Shown in pieces: positions 43,800-52,552 of a DNA stretch of 64,000 bases. The notes under the pieces are model-generated. The model searched no databases and was not told where the DNA came from. It was given only the letters and a program-made list of their open reading frames with translations. Numbering within the stretch: the first letter of the stretch is position 1; every line of letters starts with the position of its first letter. Position numbers and translations under genes: made by a program. The stretch comes from Acidimicrobiia bacterium (lineage in GTDB: Bacteria > Actinomycetota > Acidimicrobiia > Acidimicrobiales > SKKL01). Location of the stretch: contig JBAYRL010000003.1 of NCBI GenBank assembly GCA_041676705.1, forward strand, positions 62,001-126,000. Reading direction: 5' to 3'.

Positions 43800-44942
43800 T
43801 TAAATAATTTTCAGCTCGGGATGCGCACGCTTGGTTGGTGCCAATTCAACATCGATTCGCTCAGCCATGGCGGCAAACACTTGAGCCGATTCACTCTCGG
43901 GAGAAACGGCCACGATCGGTCGTCCGCTATCGCTGCCTTCGCGAAGTTCTGGTTCCAGTGGCACCTGACCCACTAGGGGAACATGTAGACGATCGGCCAG
44001 CTCTTGACCACCGCCCGCCCCGAAGAGGTAATAACGCTTGTCGTCATCGCCGGTGAACCACGACATGTTCTCAATAACGCCCTTGATGTCGAGCTGCACT
44101 TTTTGGGCCATAAAGGCCGCCCGCTGTGCAACACGTTGGGCCGCAGGTTGTGGCGTGGTCACCACAAATACTTCCGAGCGGGGCAAGAACTGAGCTAAAG
44201 AAATCGCGATGTCACCGGTGCCTGGCGGCAGGTCGACCAGCAGGAAATCAGGTTCATCCCAAAAAACATCGGTCAAAAACTGCTCAAGGGCCTTGTGCAA
44301 CATTGGTCCCCGCCAAATGACTGGTTGATCTTCCTCAGCAAAAAAGCCCATGGAGATGCAACGCACGCCATGACTTTCAGGCGGTACCAACATGGAATCG
44401 ATGATGGTTGGCGGATGCTCGACACCCAACATGCGTGGAATGGAGAATCCCCAAACATCGGCGTCAATTACGGCGACCGAGTGGCCGCGGTTAGCTAACG
44501 CGATGGCCAGGTTAGCGGTGACTGAAGATTTACCCACACCGCCCTTACCTGAGGCGATCAGCAGGGCCCGCGTTTTCGATTGGGGATCAGCAAAAGGAAT
44601 GACCCGGCCTTCTGAATGGCCTTGGCGTTGGGTCGTGCCAGCTGTAGCTGCCGGGTTGCCGTGTAGCGATTGGCGCAGCGCCGCCCGTTCCTCGTCAGTC
44701 ATGACCGTGTAATCAACATTGACGGCACTAACGTCGGGAAGTGCCATTAAGGCATCGGTTACACGGCGGGTGAGCTCGGCCCGCATTGGGTAGCCCTCGG
44801 TGGTGAGTGCAATTTGCACCACGACCGCGCTGCCTTCTTGACCAACGGAGCGCAGCATGTCTAAATCCACGATCGAACGCTTCAATTCTGGGTCGTCAAC
44901 CGGCCTCAAGGCTTCGATGATCGCGGCTTCACTAACGGCCAT
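43800..44942 (-). CDS. mrp: Mrp/NBP35-type Fe-S carrier ATPase
   Basis: A 380-residue protein with an N-terminal MIP18/DUF59 domain (1-95) and a Mrp/ApbC P-loop domain: IASGKGGVGKSSVTANLA, DADVWGFSIPRMLG, LLVDLPPGTGDIAISLAQ. Such proteins deliver Fe-S clusters. The C-x2-C of many Mrps is absent: after ENMSWFTGDDDKRYY comes LFGAGGG, the common actinobacterial form. AGGAG lies 10 bases before the ATG. It diverges from the SufR-like gene across a single palindrome. Confidence 0.92.
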   Translation of the reverse strand: MAVSEAAIIEALRPVDDPELKRSIVDLDMLRSVGQEGSAVVVQIALTTEGYPMRAELTRRVTDALMALPDVSAVNVDYTVMTDEERAALRQSLHGNPAATAGTTQRQGHSEGRVIPFADPQSKTRALLIASGKGGVGKSSVTANLAIALANRGHSVAVIDADVWGFSIPRMLGVEHPPTIIDSMLVPPESHGVRCISMGFFAEEDQPVIWRGPMLHKALEQFLTDVFWDEPDFLLVDLPPGTGDIAISLAQFLPRSEVFVVTTPQPAAQRVAQRAAFMAQKVQLDIKGVIENMSWFTGDDDKRYYLFGAGGGQELADRLHVPLVGQVPLEPELREGSDSGRPIVAVSPESESAQVFAAMAERIDVELAPTKRAHPELKII

Positions 44943-44974
44943 AAGCTACCGGGCTCCTTATTTTCTACTATGTG

Positions 44975-44993
44975 CATAGGTATAATACCTATG
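44975..44993. promoter_or_regulatory. 19-bp perfect palindrome, operator over divergent promoters
   Basis: CATAGGTAT-A-ATACCTATG is a perfect palindrome. On the plus strand it contains TATAAT (44981-44986), 6 bases before GTG 44993 of the SufR-like gene; on the minus strand TATTAT can serve mrp. One bound dimer would cover both. Confidence 0.75.
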
Positions 44994-45709
44994 TGTCATC
45001 AAAAGGCCTCAATCCAACTGAGTTCGCCTCGGCTACCAACGCTATTACGGCGGCATTCGGAGACCCAACACGCCGCCAAATCTATTTGTATTTACACGAA
45101 CGGCCCGATGGTTCCACCGCCAACACCGTGGCGACACATTTTGGACTTCACCCCAACGTGGCCCGACATCACCTCGAGAAACTGGTGGCTGGTGGCTATC
45201 TCTATACCGATTCCACTCCCGCCACTGGCAAGGTGGGGCGACCTTCAAAACGTTACATCGTGCTGCAACACGACTTTGTTTTCGAATCAGCGTTACGGAA
45301 AGACGAAATCTTGGCGTCGCTTTTGAACAAAGCTCTTCGCCATCTACCCGCCGAGTTGGTCGCAGAATTAGCTGAAGAAGTGGGCCTTGAACATGGTCAC
45401 CGGATTGTAGCTGCCATGGGTGACGCTTCAGTTCATCAACGTTCCTTCCGTTCCGCGCTCTACGCGGTTGCCGAGGCCATGTCGGCGCATGGTTTCGACG
45501 CTCACACCGAAGAGCACGCCACCGGATTAAAAATCGTGGCCGACCATTGCCCCTTTGGTGACACCGCCGTTGCAAACCCCGTAATCTGCGCCGTAGACCA
45601 GGGCATGATCAAAGGCATGCTGGAAGCCCTCTACGGCTCGACCACTACCCAAGTCGAAATGTCACAAGCACTTGGAGCAGCACGTTGCGTGACGTCGGTA
45701 GAAAGCTAG
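44993..45709 (+). CDS. SufR-like Fe-S winged-helix repressor
   Basis: A 238-residue protein. Residues 20-90 are a winged helix (FGDPTRRQIYLYL, GLHPNVARHHLEKLV, VGRPSKRYIV). The C-terminal part has Cys186 (DHCPFGD), Cys199 (PVICAVDQG) and Cys232, with 12 residues between the first two, as in SufR proteins that sense Fe-S status. GTG at 44993 lies exactly 6 bases after TATAAT, so a leaderless mRNA is expected; an upstream GTG at 44972 would fall within the operator. It is followed 5 bases later by a cysteine desulfurase, and mrp diverges from it, so Fe-S homeostasis is the inferred job. Confidence 0.88.
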   Translation: MSSKGLNPTEFASATNAITAAFGDPTRRQIYLYLHERPDGSTANTVATHFGLHPNVARHHLEKLVAGGYLYTDSTPATGKVGRPSKRYIVLQHDFVFESALRKDEILASLLNKALRHLPAELVAELAEEVGLEHGHRIVAAMGDASVHQRSFRSALYAVAEAMSAHGFDAHTEEHATGLKIVADHCPFGDTAVANPVICAVDQGMIKGMLEALYGSTTTQVEMSQALGAARCVTSVES

Positions 45710-45714
45710 CGCTG

Positions 45715-46842
45715 GTGACACAACATTATTTTGATCACGCCTCCACTTCTCCCATGCGCCCAGAAACTAAGGCCGCCTATCTAAGTGCCATCGAAAAGAA
45801 CTTGGGCGACCCGAGTCGTATCCACGCGCCAGGGTTAGAAGCTCGGGTTACTGTTGAACACGCCCGAGAACAAGTAGCACATTTCTTGGGTGCTAGACCT
45901 CGTGAGGTGATCTTCACTTCTGGGGCCACCGAGGCCATTGCCAGTGCCGTCTGGGGGGTACAGACCAAAGGCACACACCAGGTTTTAGCTGCTCTTGAAC
46001 ATTCCGCGGTGCGAGAACAGGCGGCCCGTCACAGTCGAACCACCTTGGTGGGGGTAAATAATCTAGGACGGGTCGACCCTGAAGAACTGGTGGCGGCAGT
46101 AGTACCAGGCGAAACGGCACTCGTTCACCTCCAACTAGCCAACCATGAAGTCGGCACCCTGCAACCCGTTCGCGAGGTGATCGATTGGTGTAAAGAACAT
46201 AAGGTTCTAGTTCACGTTGACGCTGCTCAAGCCATTGGCCGTATACCCTTTTCGTTTCACGAACTTGGTGCCGACCTAGTCTCAGTCTCAGCACACAAGT
46301 TTGGTGGCCCTCCGGGCATGGGTGCACTGTTGGTGCGTCGTGGTCTTCGTCTTACACCATTGCTTCTGGGGGGAGACCAGGAGCGGGCCCGGCGAGCGGG
46401 CGCTGAAAACACTCCCGGCATCGCAGCATTTGGTGCCACTGCCGAAACCCTGAGCTCTGGCGAGGTTATGTCGCAAGAAGCGACTAAGAACACCCTCTTT
46501 AGGAACCAAATACTCAAAGCGGTTGAGACTATTCCCAGGGTCGAGGTTTTTGGCGATCCCGAACACCACCTTGATCACCTCATCTGCCTAGGAATCAGCG
46601 ATGTGGAACCACAACCAATCCTGATAGGGCTTGATCGAGTGAACATTTCGGTGCATTCCGGTAGTTCATGTTCTTCAGAGGCTCTTGAACCGTCACCCGT
46701 ACTTGAAGCCATGGGAGTCGACGCTCAACATTCGCTCCGAATTTCCCTTGGTTGGTCAACCACCCAAGCTGATGTGGATGCTCTTTGTGCAGCGCTGCCC
46801 AAGGTAGTTTCCGAGCTGCGTCAATTGCGCGCCACTTTGTAA
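45715..46842 (+). CDS. cysteine desulfurase (IscS/NifS-like)
   Basis: Takes sulfur from cysteine for Fe-S clusters or tRNA thiolation, using PLP. The 375-residue product has TSGATEAI and the His96 stacking residue in LEHSAV, the PLP lysine Lys195 in SAHKFGGP, and the catalytic Cys319 in HSGSSCSSEAL. The GTG at 45715 gives the normal N-terminus TQHYFDHASTSP; a TTG at 45685 would overlap the regulator. No mnmA, SufU or IscU follows; the next genes are ccm on the other strand. Class II (IscS) or I is not resolved here. Confidence 0.92.
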   Translation: MTQHYFDHASTSPMRPETKAAYLSAIEKNLGDPSRIHAPGLEARVTVEHAREQVAHFLGARPREVIFTSGATEAIASAVWGVQTKGTHQVLAALEHSAVREQAARHSRTTLVGVNNLGRVDPEELVAAVVPGETALVHLQLANHEVGTLQPVREVIDWCKEHKVLVHVDAAQAIGRIPFSFHELGADLVSVSAHKFGGPPGMGALLVRRGLRLTPLLLGGDQERARRAGAENTPGIAAFGATAETLSSGEVMSQEATKNTLFRNQILKAVETIPRVEVFGDPEHHLDHLICLGISDVEPQPILIGLDRVNISVHSGSSCSSEALEPSPVLEAMGVDAQHSLRISLGWSTTQADVDALCAALPKVVSELRQLRATL

Positions 46843-46951
46843 ACCACTCGACGAGTAGCGACCAGCACGAGCTGAGCATCAGATCTTGCGCTAGCTCGTT
46901 ACACAGCTCTTCTGCAATGAAATCGCGGTAACAATTGGCCCAACATGCCCA

Positions 46952-47860
46952 TTAAGAGCTGGGTTTGACCGTAGATGGGTCCAATGTTGGCGGGTCGAGC
47001 GGCGAGTCCGACTCCGACTCGGCTAACGAATCGAACACCCCGGCCTCGACTAACACCGTGCATTGATCAAGTTCGTCCTCAGCATCAAGCGACGCTGGTG
47101 CCGGTGGCCCCGCAACCTGCTCGACTCCATCGCGCAGTGCCATCAGTTGTGAAATTGATTCCCGTAGACCTTGACTTTCAACCAGGTCAACCATGTCTTC
47201 AGGCGGATTCATTGCATCAAATACCGCCAGCTCGGCTAAAGCTTCATCGGGTCGGCACAGCTGGTTAAGGGCAATGGCACGGAACACACGCACGTCAGGA
47301 TATTCTGCTTCGATGGCTACAGCTTCAGTGAAGTCGCGCCACGCAAATTGAGGAAGCCCGGCTAGCACCAGCGACCAACCTCGATAGGTACGCGCTTCAA
47401 CATTTGCCGGGTGTTGCTCCAAAATTTGGTCATAACATTTGAGCGTCTCAACCGGCTCGGCGGTGCGGATCATCACAAAGCAGTTGGAAAGTTGCTGACC
47501 CACACTCTCATTCACGCCCCCACTTAGTTCTTGTGACGCCGAACGGTCGCCTGAAGATCTGGCCACCGCAACTCCGGCCAGACCAGCGACTAAGGCCACC
47601 AGAGCTGCCATGCCTAGTGAACGCAACAGGTTTGATTCCCGTTTGTGGGACGCCACGAACTCGGCGCGTTCCTCTATTTGAGTGGCGACCGCTGCCGCCC
47701 GTGATACGTAATCGTTACGGAGGGTTTCGTAGTCTTGCGCGCTGAGATCACCGGCGGCGAGTTCACGGTCCAGATCTTCAATCGAACGCAACAGGAAGTC
47801 TTGCTCTTCTTCCAGGTGTGCCAAATAGTCGGGATCAGCCAACTTGCGTTGATTCACCAT
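46952..47860 (-). CDS. CcmI-like TPR protein of cytochrome c maturation
   Basis: A 302-residue protein. The N-terminal coil (about 7-70, EEEQDFLLRSIEDLDRE) resembles CcmI/CycH, then one membrane helix (about 81-100) and a TPR-containing extracellular part (LKCYDQILEQHPANVEAR, WRDFTEAVAIEAEYPD). CcmI binds apocytochrome c for the haem ligase. A Pro/Ser-rich tail ends it. It overlaps ccmH by one base and is the last gene of the operon. Assignment is by architecture and position. Confidence 0.82.
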   Translation of the reverse strand: MVNQRKLADPDYLAHLEEEQDFLLRSIEDLDRELAAGDLSAQDYETLRNDYVSRAAAVATQIEERAEFVASHKRESNLLRSLGMAALVALVAGLAGVAVARSSGDRSASQELSGGVNESVGQQLSNCFVMIRTAEPVETLKCYDQILEQHPANVEARTYRGWSLVLAGLPQFAWRDFTEAVAIEAEYPDVRVFRAIALNQLCRPDEALAELAVFDAMNPPEDMVDLVESQGLRESISQLMALRDGVEQVAGPPAPASLDAEDELDQCTVLVEAGVFDSLAESESDSPLDPPTLDPSTVKPSS

Positions 47861-48348
47861 TAACCGCCTGAGGGTTGCCGTCGCTCGTCGAGAAGGCGAT
47901 TCACTAGCGCCTCTTCTTCAGGCGTTACTTGCACGTCTTTACGAGGCTTCCACCAGATGAAAGCGAATCCCGCTCCGGCCAGAGCCACGATGCCGCCGGC
48001 CACCGGCAGAATCCACACCAAAGCAGAGAACCCGCTCGAAGGTGGCGTAAGAAGGTGACCGGGATAAGAGTTCTCTAGATAACCAAGGATTTGATCGTCG
48101 CTCCGACCGGCCTGAACTTGGCGTTGGATCTCGGCTCTAATCTCAATCGCGATGCCAGAGTCGCTTTCGCGGACCGATTGCCCGTTGCACACCGGACAGC
48201 CGAATCGCCCTGCTAGGTCGCGAGCCCGTTCCAGCGGGGTAGCGGGTGACGATGCCACCGTGCCAATGATTAGGCCCACCACAATTATTGAGACCGCCAA
48301 AATCCACGAAATCACCAATGCTGGCGAAGCATGTTTGGTTCGTGTCAT
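47860..48348 (-). CDS. ccmH: cytochrome c maturation protein CcmH
   Basis: A thiol oxidoreductase that presents apocytochrome for ligation. The 162-residue protein has a signal helix (11-30), the CcmH motif FGCPVCNGQSV (Cys51, Cys54), and a second helix (about 105-130), then a cytoplasmic tail. It overlaps ccmG by 4 bases. Confidence 0.94.
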   Translation of the reverse strand: MTRTKHASPALVISWILAVSIIVVGLIIGTVASSPATPLERARDLAGRFGCPVCNGQSVRESDSGIAIEIRAEIQRQVQAGRSDDQILGYLENSYPGHLLTPPSSGFSALVWILPVAGGIVALAGAGFAFIWWKPRKDVQVTPEEEALVNRLLDERRQPSGG

Positions 48349-49010
48349 TGCAGCAAGCCCGATTGATTCAAGATTGAAGCCAGCGCTAGCGATGAGGGCG
48401 ATGAGGTAGCGGCGTTCTCAACCGGTCGACCTCGAGCCTCGCTAAGGACCGACTCCAAATCTTCTTGGGTAACAGAGGAAATGAATTTGTAGGCCACCAC
48501 TCCTTGTGGCGAAATCAGAAATGATTCGGGCAGCTTAGTTACGCCCCACGCAATCGCCAAATGGTTAACGTCATCAGCCAAGACGGGCCACTCTCCTCCA
48601 TTTTCATCGAAGAAGGCCTGCACGTCTTCTTTGGAGTTTTGGAAAGCCACGCTCACAATTTCAATATCACCACGGGCCGCATGAGCTTCGTGGAATTTCA
48701 CCAATTCGGGATGTTCCACCCGGCACGGCGGACACCAATCCGCAAAAAAGTTTACGAGCACCCAGCGGCCTCGATAATCATCCAGGTCGAAAGCGTTGCC
48801 GTCGAGCGTTACACCGCTCACACCAGGAGCGGCCTGCCCAACCATGTTATTTTTTGCAGCCCTGGGGCCGGTGTCGCTTACTGCCAATACGGCAATAAAG
48901 CCCACCATTACAATGCCCACCACTAGCGATGCTATTAAGGCCGTGCGCCTAGGTTTTGCGGCCGAAGGGTGTTTGGCCACATGTTCGTCATAAAGCTCAT
49001 CGGGTGCCAC
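48345..49010 (-). CDS. ccmG: thioredoxin-like CcmG/DsbE
   Basis: Reduces the CXXCH cysteines of apocytochrome c. The 221-residue protein has an N-terminal membrane anchor (about 24-45) and a thioredoxin-fold domain with WCPPC (92-96), the cis-Pro region KLPESFLIS and an acidic substrate pocket. It joins ccmF by one base. Annotated here rather than as plain thioredoxin because of its place in the ccm operon. Confidence 0.9.
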   Translation of the reverse strand: MAPDELYDEHVAKHPSAAKPRRTALIASLVVGIVMVGFIAVLAVSDTGPRAAKNNMVGQAAPGVSGVTLDGNAFDLDDYRGRWVLVNFFADWCPPCRVEHPELVKFHEAHAARGDIEIVSVAFQNSKEDVQAFFDENGGEWPVLADDVNHLAIAWGVTKLPESFLISPQGVVAYKFISSVTQEDLESVLSEARGRPVENAATSSPSSLALASILNQSGLLQ

Positions 49011-51058
49011 TATTCAGCCTCGCTTGCCAGAACTTCAGCCAAATCTTTATCGTTGTCACCTTGGTCTAGCGTGGCTTTAACCTCGGCTGTTGGTGAGGTC
49101 TTTGGAGCAATCCGTTTCGCTTGATCATCACTTAGCAATGCCGAAACTGGCTCGGTGGGGCGTCGCCTCCGCCCAGGAAAAGCCGCCAGTAAAGTGCCTA
49201 TTGCCATTAGCGCCACACCGAACCACAGCCAAGAAATCAGCGGTTGTACCACCGCACGAATTTGTACTGGGCCTTCGGGCCAGTCTCCAACTGACATTGT
49301 CAGCGCCACGTCGTGGGTAAAGCTGCTCTTGACTGACGGCGTGGGAATGGTTTGTCCATCGGCACGGAAAATGCTCACTGCGGGAGCGTAGACCTGTCCC
49401 CCATCAATTCGTACGTAGGCAGTAGTTCTAATGGTGCGAGGTAAATCTTCAATCGTCACTTCTTCTAGGGTCAGCTCGTGGCCTGAAACTACGAACGATT
49501 CCCCAGGCATCAAACGTGCTTCACGGCTCACTACGTTGGCGTTCGAAGCAATAATCCCGGTAGCGATGATGATGACGCCGATATGAACGATCATCCCGCC
49601 GTTGGCCCGCCCCACCAGGCCACGCCAGCCTTGTCGTCGGGTAGCTAAAGCTACCGTTCGCAAGGCAGAACCAGCCGCGAAACCGGCTAGACCGTATCCG
49701 GCAATAGTGCCTAGACCGCGTTGACCAATAGCCACGGTAAACACCACTGCCAGCGCGGCCAGCCAAATTGGCCAGCGAAGGCGGGTGGCTAAGGTTTCCA
49801 CATTGGTGCTACGCCAAGGCAATACCGGAGCGATGGCCATCAAAGTGAGCATGGCTAGACCCAAAGGCACGCTCATACGCTCGAAATAGGGTTCCCCGAT
49901 TCGAACCTGATCACCGTTAAAGGCCTCTATGAGCAGCGGAAAGACTGTGCCCAACAAGATCACGAAGGCAAAGGCACCAAAAAGAACGTTGTTAGCTAAG
50001 AAAATGCCTTCACGAGACATCGGCGAATCGATAGAACCCGGTGATCGCAAACGGTCGCCGCGCCAGCCAATAAGTCCGACCGAAACCACCACGATAAGTG
50101 CGAAAAAGCTGAGCAACCAAACCCCGATAGTCGACTCAGTGAAGGCATGCACCGACGCCAAGACCCCAGAACGGGTGATAAAGGTGCCCAAGATGGTGAG
50201 CGAAAATGTGGCACATAGCAGCGAAAGATTCCACACCCGCAGCATGCCCCGACGTTCTTGCACCATCACCGAATGGAGATAGGCGGTTCCGGTCAGCCAA
50301 GGGATGAAAGAAGCGTTCTCAACTGGGTCCCACCCCCAGTAGCCTCCCCAGCCCAATACTTCATAGGCCCACCAAGCACCGAGCGCGATGCCAAGGGTTA
50401 AAAAACCCCAGGCAATTAAGGTCCAGCGGCGAGTTTCCAAAAGCCAACCTTCGCCGACCCGACCTGTGACTAACGCTGCGACCGCGAAAGCAAAGGGCAC
50501 GGTGAAACCCACGTAACCCAAGTACAACATGGGCGGATGGAATGCCATGAGTGGATGGTTCTGCAAGAGCGGGTTTGGCCCTCTGCCATCTAGTGGTGCC
50601 TCGGCCAGCACCCTAAATGGGTTCGCAGGCCCCGCCAGCAAGCCAAAGAAGAACAGGGCCACCACAAACATGGTGAGCAGCGCCCAGCCAACTAACGGAT
50701 CGGTCAGACGATCGCGAAACTTCCAAGCTACGGCCACAATGTAGGCCCCGAGAATTAGTGCCCAGAGTATTATCGAGCCTTCTAACGCCCCCCATAAAGC
50801 CGCGAAATTATAGAGCGGCGGTGTTAGGCTACTGCCGTTTTTGGCAACGTATTCCAAGCTGAAATCGCGCACAATCAAAGCACGTTCCATGGCGGCGAAG
50901 GCCACCAGTCCGCCTACCAAGACCAAAATGGCATAGGTCCGGGCCCGCTTTAGCAAGAGCGGCCGATGGCGGGTTAAACCAACGGCCGTGGAAATCACAC
51001 CGAACGCAGCCGATACCAGCCCGACCATGACCCCGGCGGAGCCCAGCGCAGCGTTCAT
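49010..51058 (-). CDS. ccmF: haem-lyase subunit CcmF
   Basis: CcmF, with CcmH/I, transfers haem from CcmE to apocytochrome c. The 682-residue protein has some 15 membrane helices and the WWD domain reading LGWGGYWGWDPVENASF, with conserved His in surrounding loops. A large extracellular region is near the C-terminus (about 500-610). The ATG at 51058 overlaps the ccmE stop by 4 bases. Confidence 0.95.
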   Translation of the reverse strand: MNAALGSAGVMVGLVSAAFGVISTAVGLTRHRPLLLKRARTYAILVLVGGLVAFAAMERALIVRDFSLEYVAKNGSSLTPPLYNFAALWGALEGSIILWALILGAYIVAVAWKFRDRLTDPLVGWALLTMFVVALFFFGLLAGPANPFRVLAEAPLDGRGPNPLLQNHPLMAFHPPMLYLGYVGFTVPFAFAVAALVTGRVGEGWLLETRRWTLIAWGFLTLGIALGAWWAYEVLGWGGYWGWDPVENASFIPWLTGTAYLHSVMVQERRGMLRVWNLSLLCATFSLTILGTFITRSGVLASVHAFTESTIGVWLLSFFALIVVVSVGLIGWRGDRLRSPGSIDSPMSREGIFLANNVLFGAFAFVILLGTVFPLLIEAFNGDQVRIGEPYFERMSVPLGLAMLTLMAIAPVLPWRSTNVETLATRLRWPIWLAALAVVFTVAIGQRGLGTIAGYGLAGFAAGSALRTVALATRRQGWRGLVGRANGGMIVHIGVIIIATGIIASNANVVSREARLMPGESFVVSGHELTLEEVTIEDLPRTIRTTAYVRIDGGQVYAPAVSIFRADGQTIPTPSVKSSFTHDVALTMSVGDWPEGPVQIRAVVQPLISWLWFGVALMAIGTLLAAFPGRRRRPTEPVSALLSDDQAKRIAPKTSPTAEVKATLDQGDNDKDLAEVLASEAE

Positions 51059-51621
51059 GGGTTGGTAACGCTCGAAGGGTTGGCGTCGCTCGAAGAATAA
51101 TCTTCTACCCGATCAGGATGTTCTTCTTGGTAAACCTCTTCGTGTTTCACAAAGAAGCGATCGCTGGCGAAAAACCAGCCATCGTCAGTTGGTAGGGCCG
51201 CGTTCGGACTCGACACTTCCAAGTCACCAACTTGGGCCCAACGGCCTTCAAGAACAACGGGGATATTAGGTTGAAAAAGATCGGGGGGGTCGCCCAGATG
51301 CGAGATTGTTACATCGACGTCGTTGTATGAGATAACAAAATCAACACCGTTTTGCGTAGGGGTAATGGAGTCGCCAACAACCCGGCCTTGGATCCGGAAC
51401 CGCTTCTCACCAAGCGAAGCCCGTTGAGCAACGGCTTCATCGGTATTACGGAAGAACAAGGTGGCGTCGCCGAGGCCTTGGAACACCACTAGCAACAGAG
51501 CGCCAACCACTGCCACTAGGGCCAACAATGCCCAGGGCTTACGACGCCGACCGCCCTTACTCTTAACTTCACGTGGCGACAGGTCAAGTGAGGTTTTGGG
51601 GGTTTCGTTTAACTGGTCCAT
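51055..51621 (-). CDS. ccmE: haem chaperone CcmE
   Basis: Carries haem covalently on the outer membrane face. The 188-residue protein has one N-terminal helix (29-48) and an OB-fold domain with RFRIQGRVVGDS and VLEGRW. The haem-binding motif is KHEEVY (His160, Tyr164): the canonical H-x3-Y form, not the Cys variant. ATG at 51621 follows GGAGAAG; the frame upstream is ccmD in another frame. The polar tail after residue 165 is longer than usual. Confidence 0.92.
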   Translation of the reverse strand: MDQLNETPKTSLDLSPREVKSKGGRRRKPWALLALVAVVGALLLVVFQGLGDATLFFRNTDEAVAQRASLGEKRFRIQGRVVGDSITPTQNGVDFVISYNDVDVTISHLGDPPDLFQPNIPVVLEGRWAQVGDLEVSSPNAALPTDDGWFFASDRFFVKHEEVYQEEHPDRVEDYSSSDANPSSVTNP

Positions 51622-51746
51622 CGACGCTTCTCCGCTGGCACTCGTTGGCTGAGGCGGCGACCGCGCAACACCAATAAAACGGAATAGAGCGCTACCACAG
51701 TGAGGGATACGCCCCATCCCACGTACATATAACCCATTTGGCTCAC
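51609..51746 (-). CDS. ccmD: small haem-exporter protein CcmD
   Basis: A 45-residue single-helix protein. MYVGWGVSLTVVALYS then VLLVLRGRRLSQRV is the standard CcmD pattern: one helix followed by a basic cytoplasmic tail. CcmD retains and releases holo-CcmE with CcmC. The GTG at 51746 overlaps the ccmC stop as GTGA, and its 3' end overlaps the ccmE start by 13 bases. Small size makes it easy to miss in automatic annotation; an internal ATG at 51737 is an alternative start. Confidence 0.9.
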   Translation of the reverse strand: MSQMGYMYVGWGVSLTVVALYSVLLVLRGRRLSQRVPAEKRRWTS

Positions 51747-52552
51747 GGAGAGGCTCCTTCAGTGGGAAAAGCTAATGCATCGGTACCAGGGTTTGAGGCA
51801 CCACCTGATTCGGCACGACGAGCCTCAATCGCCTCATCTAGCCAGCTCTGTTCAACCTGGGCCTCTAACCAACCAAGGCGGAAGCGGTGCAACATTAACC
51901 AGCCGAAAACCAGCGACAGCGCCACGAACCCGAACAACATGGTGAACATAATCAAGTCGCTAGCCCCGAAGTCGAAGTCGCGGCGAGCCAAGGTGGGTTC
52001 TTGGTGCAAAGTGCGCCACCACTCAACCGACTGGTGTACCAGAATCACGTTCGGCACCAACAACAGGCCCACTACGGCCGCTCGGCGGGAGCGAACCTTG
52101 GCTGGCAGATCAATCCGTTGTAAGGCCAGATAGCCCAGCAGTAAAAGAAACAAAATAGCCGTTGAGGTCAGACGGGCATCCCAAACCCAGTACACGCCCC
52201 AAGTTGGTCGTCCCCAGATTGAACCGGTGAAAAGGGTTAGAGCCGTCATGACCACACCAACTTCAACGGCCGAGTGGGCCAACAAATCTGAACCAATGGA
52301 GCCTTTGCGCAGATGCTGGATGCTGGCTGCGGTGGCAATGAAACAAGCCAGATAGGCGTTCCACGCTAACCCTGGGTGCAGATACAGCAAACGAACTAAA
52401 TCGCCCTGAATCGCATCTCGCGGTGTGGCGACGAAAGCCAAGAAAACCAAAACCACCATGGCAGCTAAGGCCGTTAGTCCAAGCACTCGGCTAGCCGTAG
52501 AGCCTGTGCTTGTAGGGGCACCTACAAGGTCGCTGCCCAGGCGTTCCGTCAC
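51743..52552 (-). CDS. ccmC: haem exporter CcmC
   Basis: CcmC holds haem at its WWD domain and loads it onto CcmE. The 269-residue protein has six helices with WGVYWVWDARLTS and flanking histidines (HPGLAW, VEWWRTLHQ). GTG at 52552 follows GGAGG and overlaps the ccmB stop as GTGA. The frame extends far upstream through ccmB without homology, so the longer reading is wrong. Confidence 0.95.
   Translation of the reverse strand: MTERLGSDLVGAPTSTGSTASRVLGLTALAAMVVLVFLAFVATPRDAIQGDLVRLLYLHPGLAWNAYLACFIATAASIQHLRKGSIGSDLLAHSAVEVGVVMTALTLFTGSIWGRPTWGVYWVWDARLTSTAILFLLLLGYLALQRIDLPAKVRSRRAAVVGLLLVPNVILVHQSVEWWRTLHQEPTLARRDFDFGASDLIMFTMLFGFVALSLVFGWLMLHRFRLGWLEAQVEQSWLDEAIEARRAESGGASNPGTDALAFPTEGASP

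Noticed and set aside
46860..46900. ACGAGCT/AGCTCGT 7-bp inverted repeat after the cysteine desulfurase as a terminator
   Set aside because: Short stem, long loop and no T tract.
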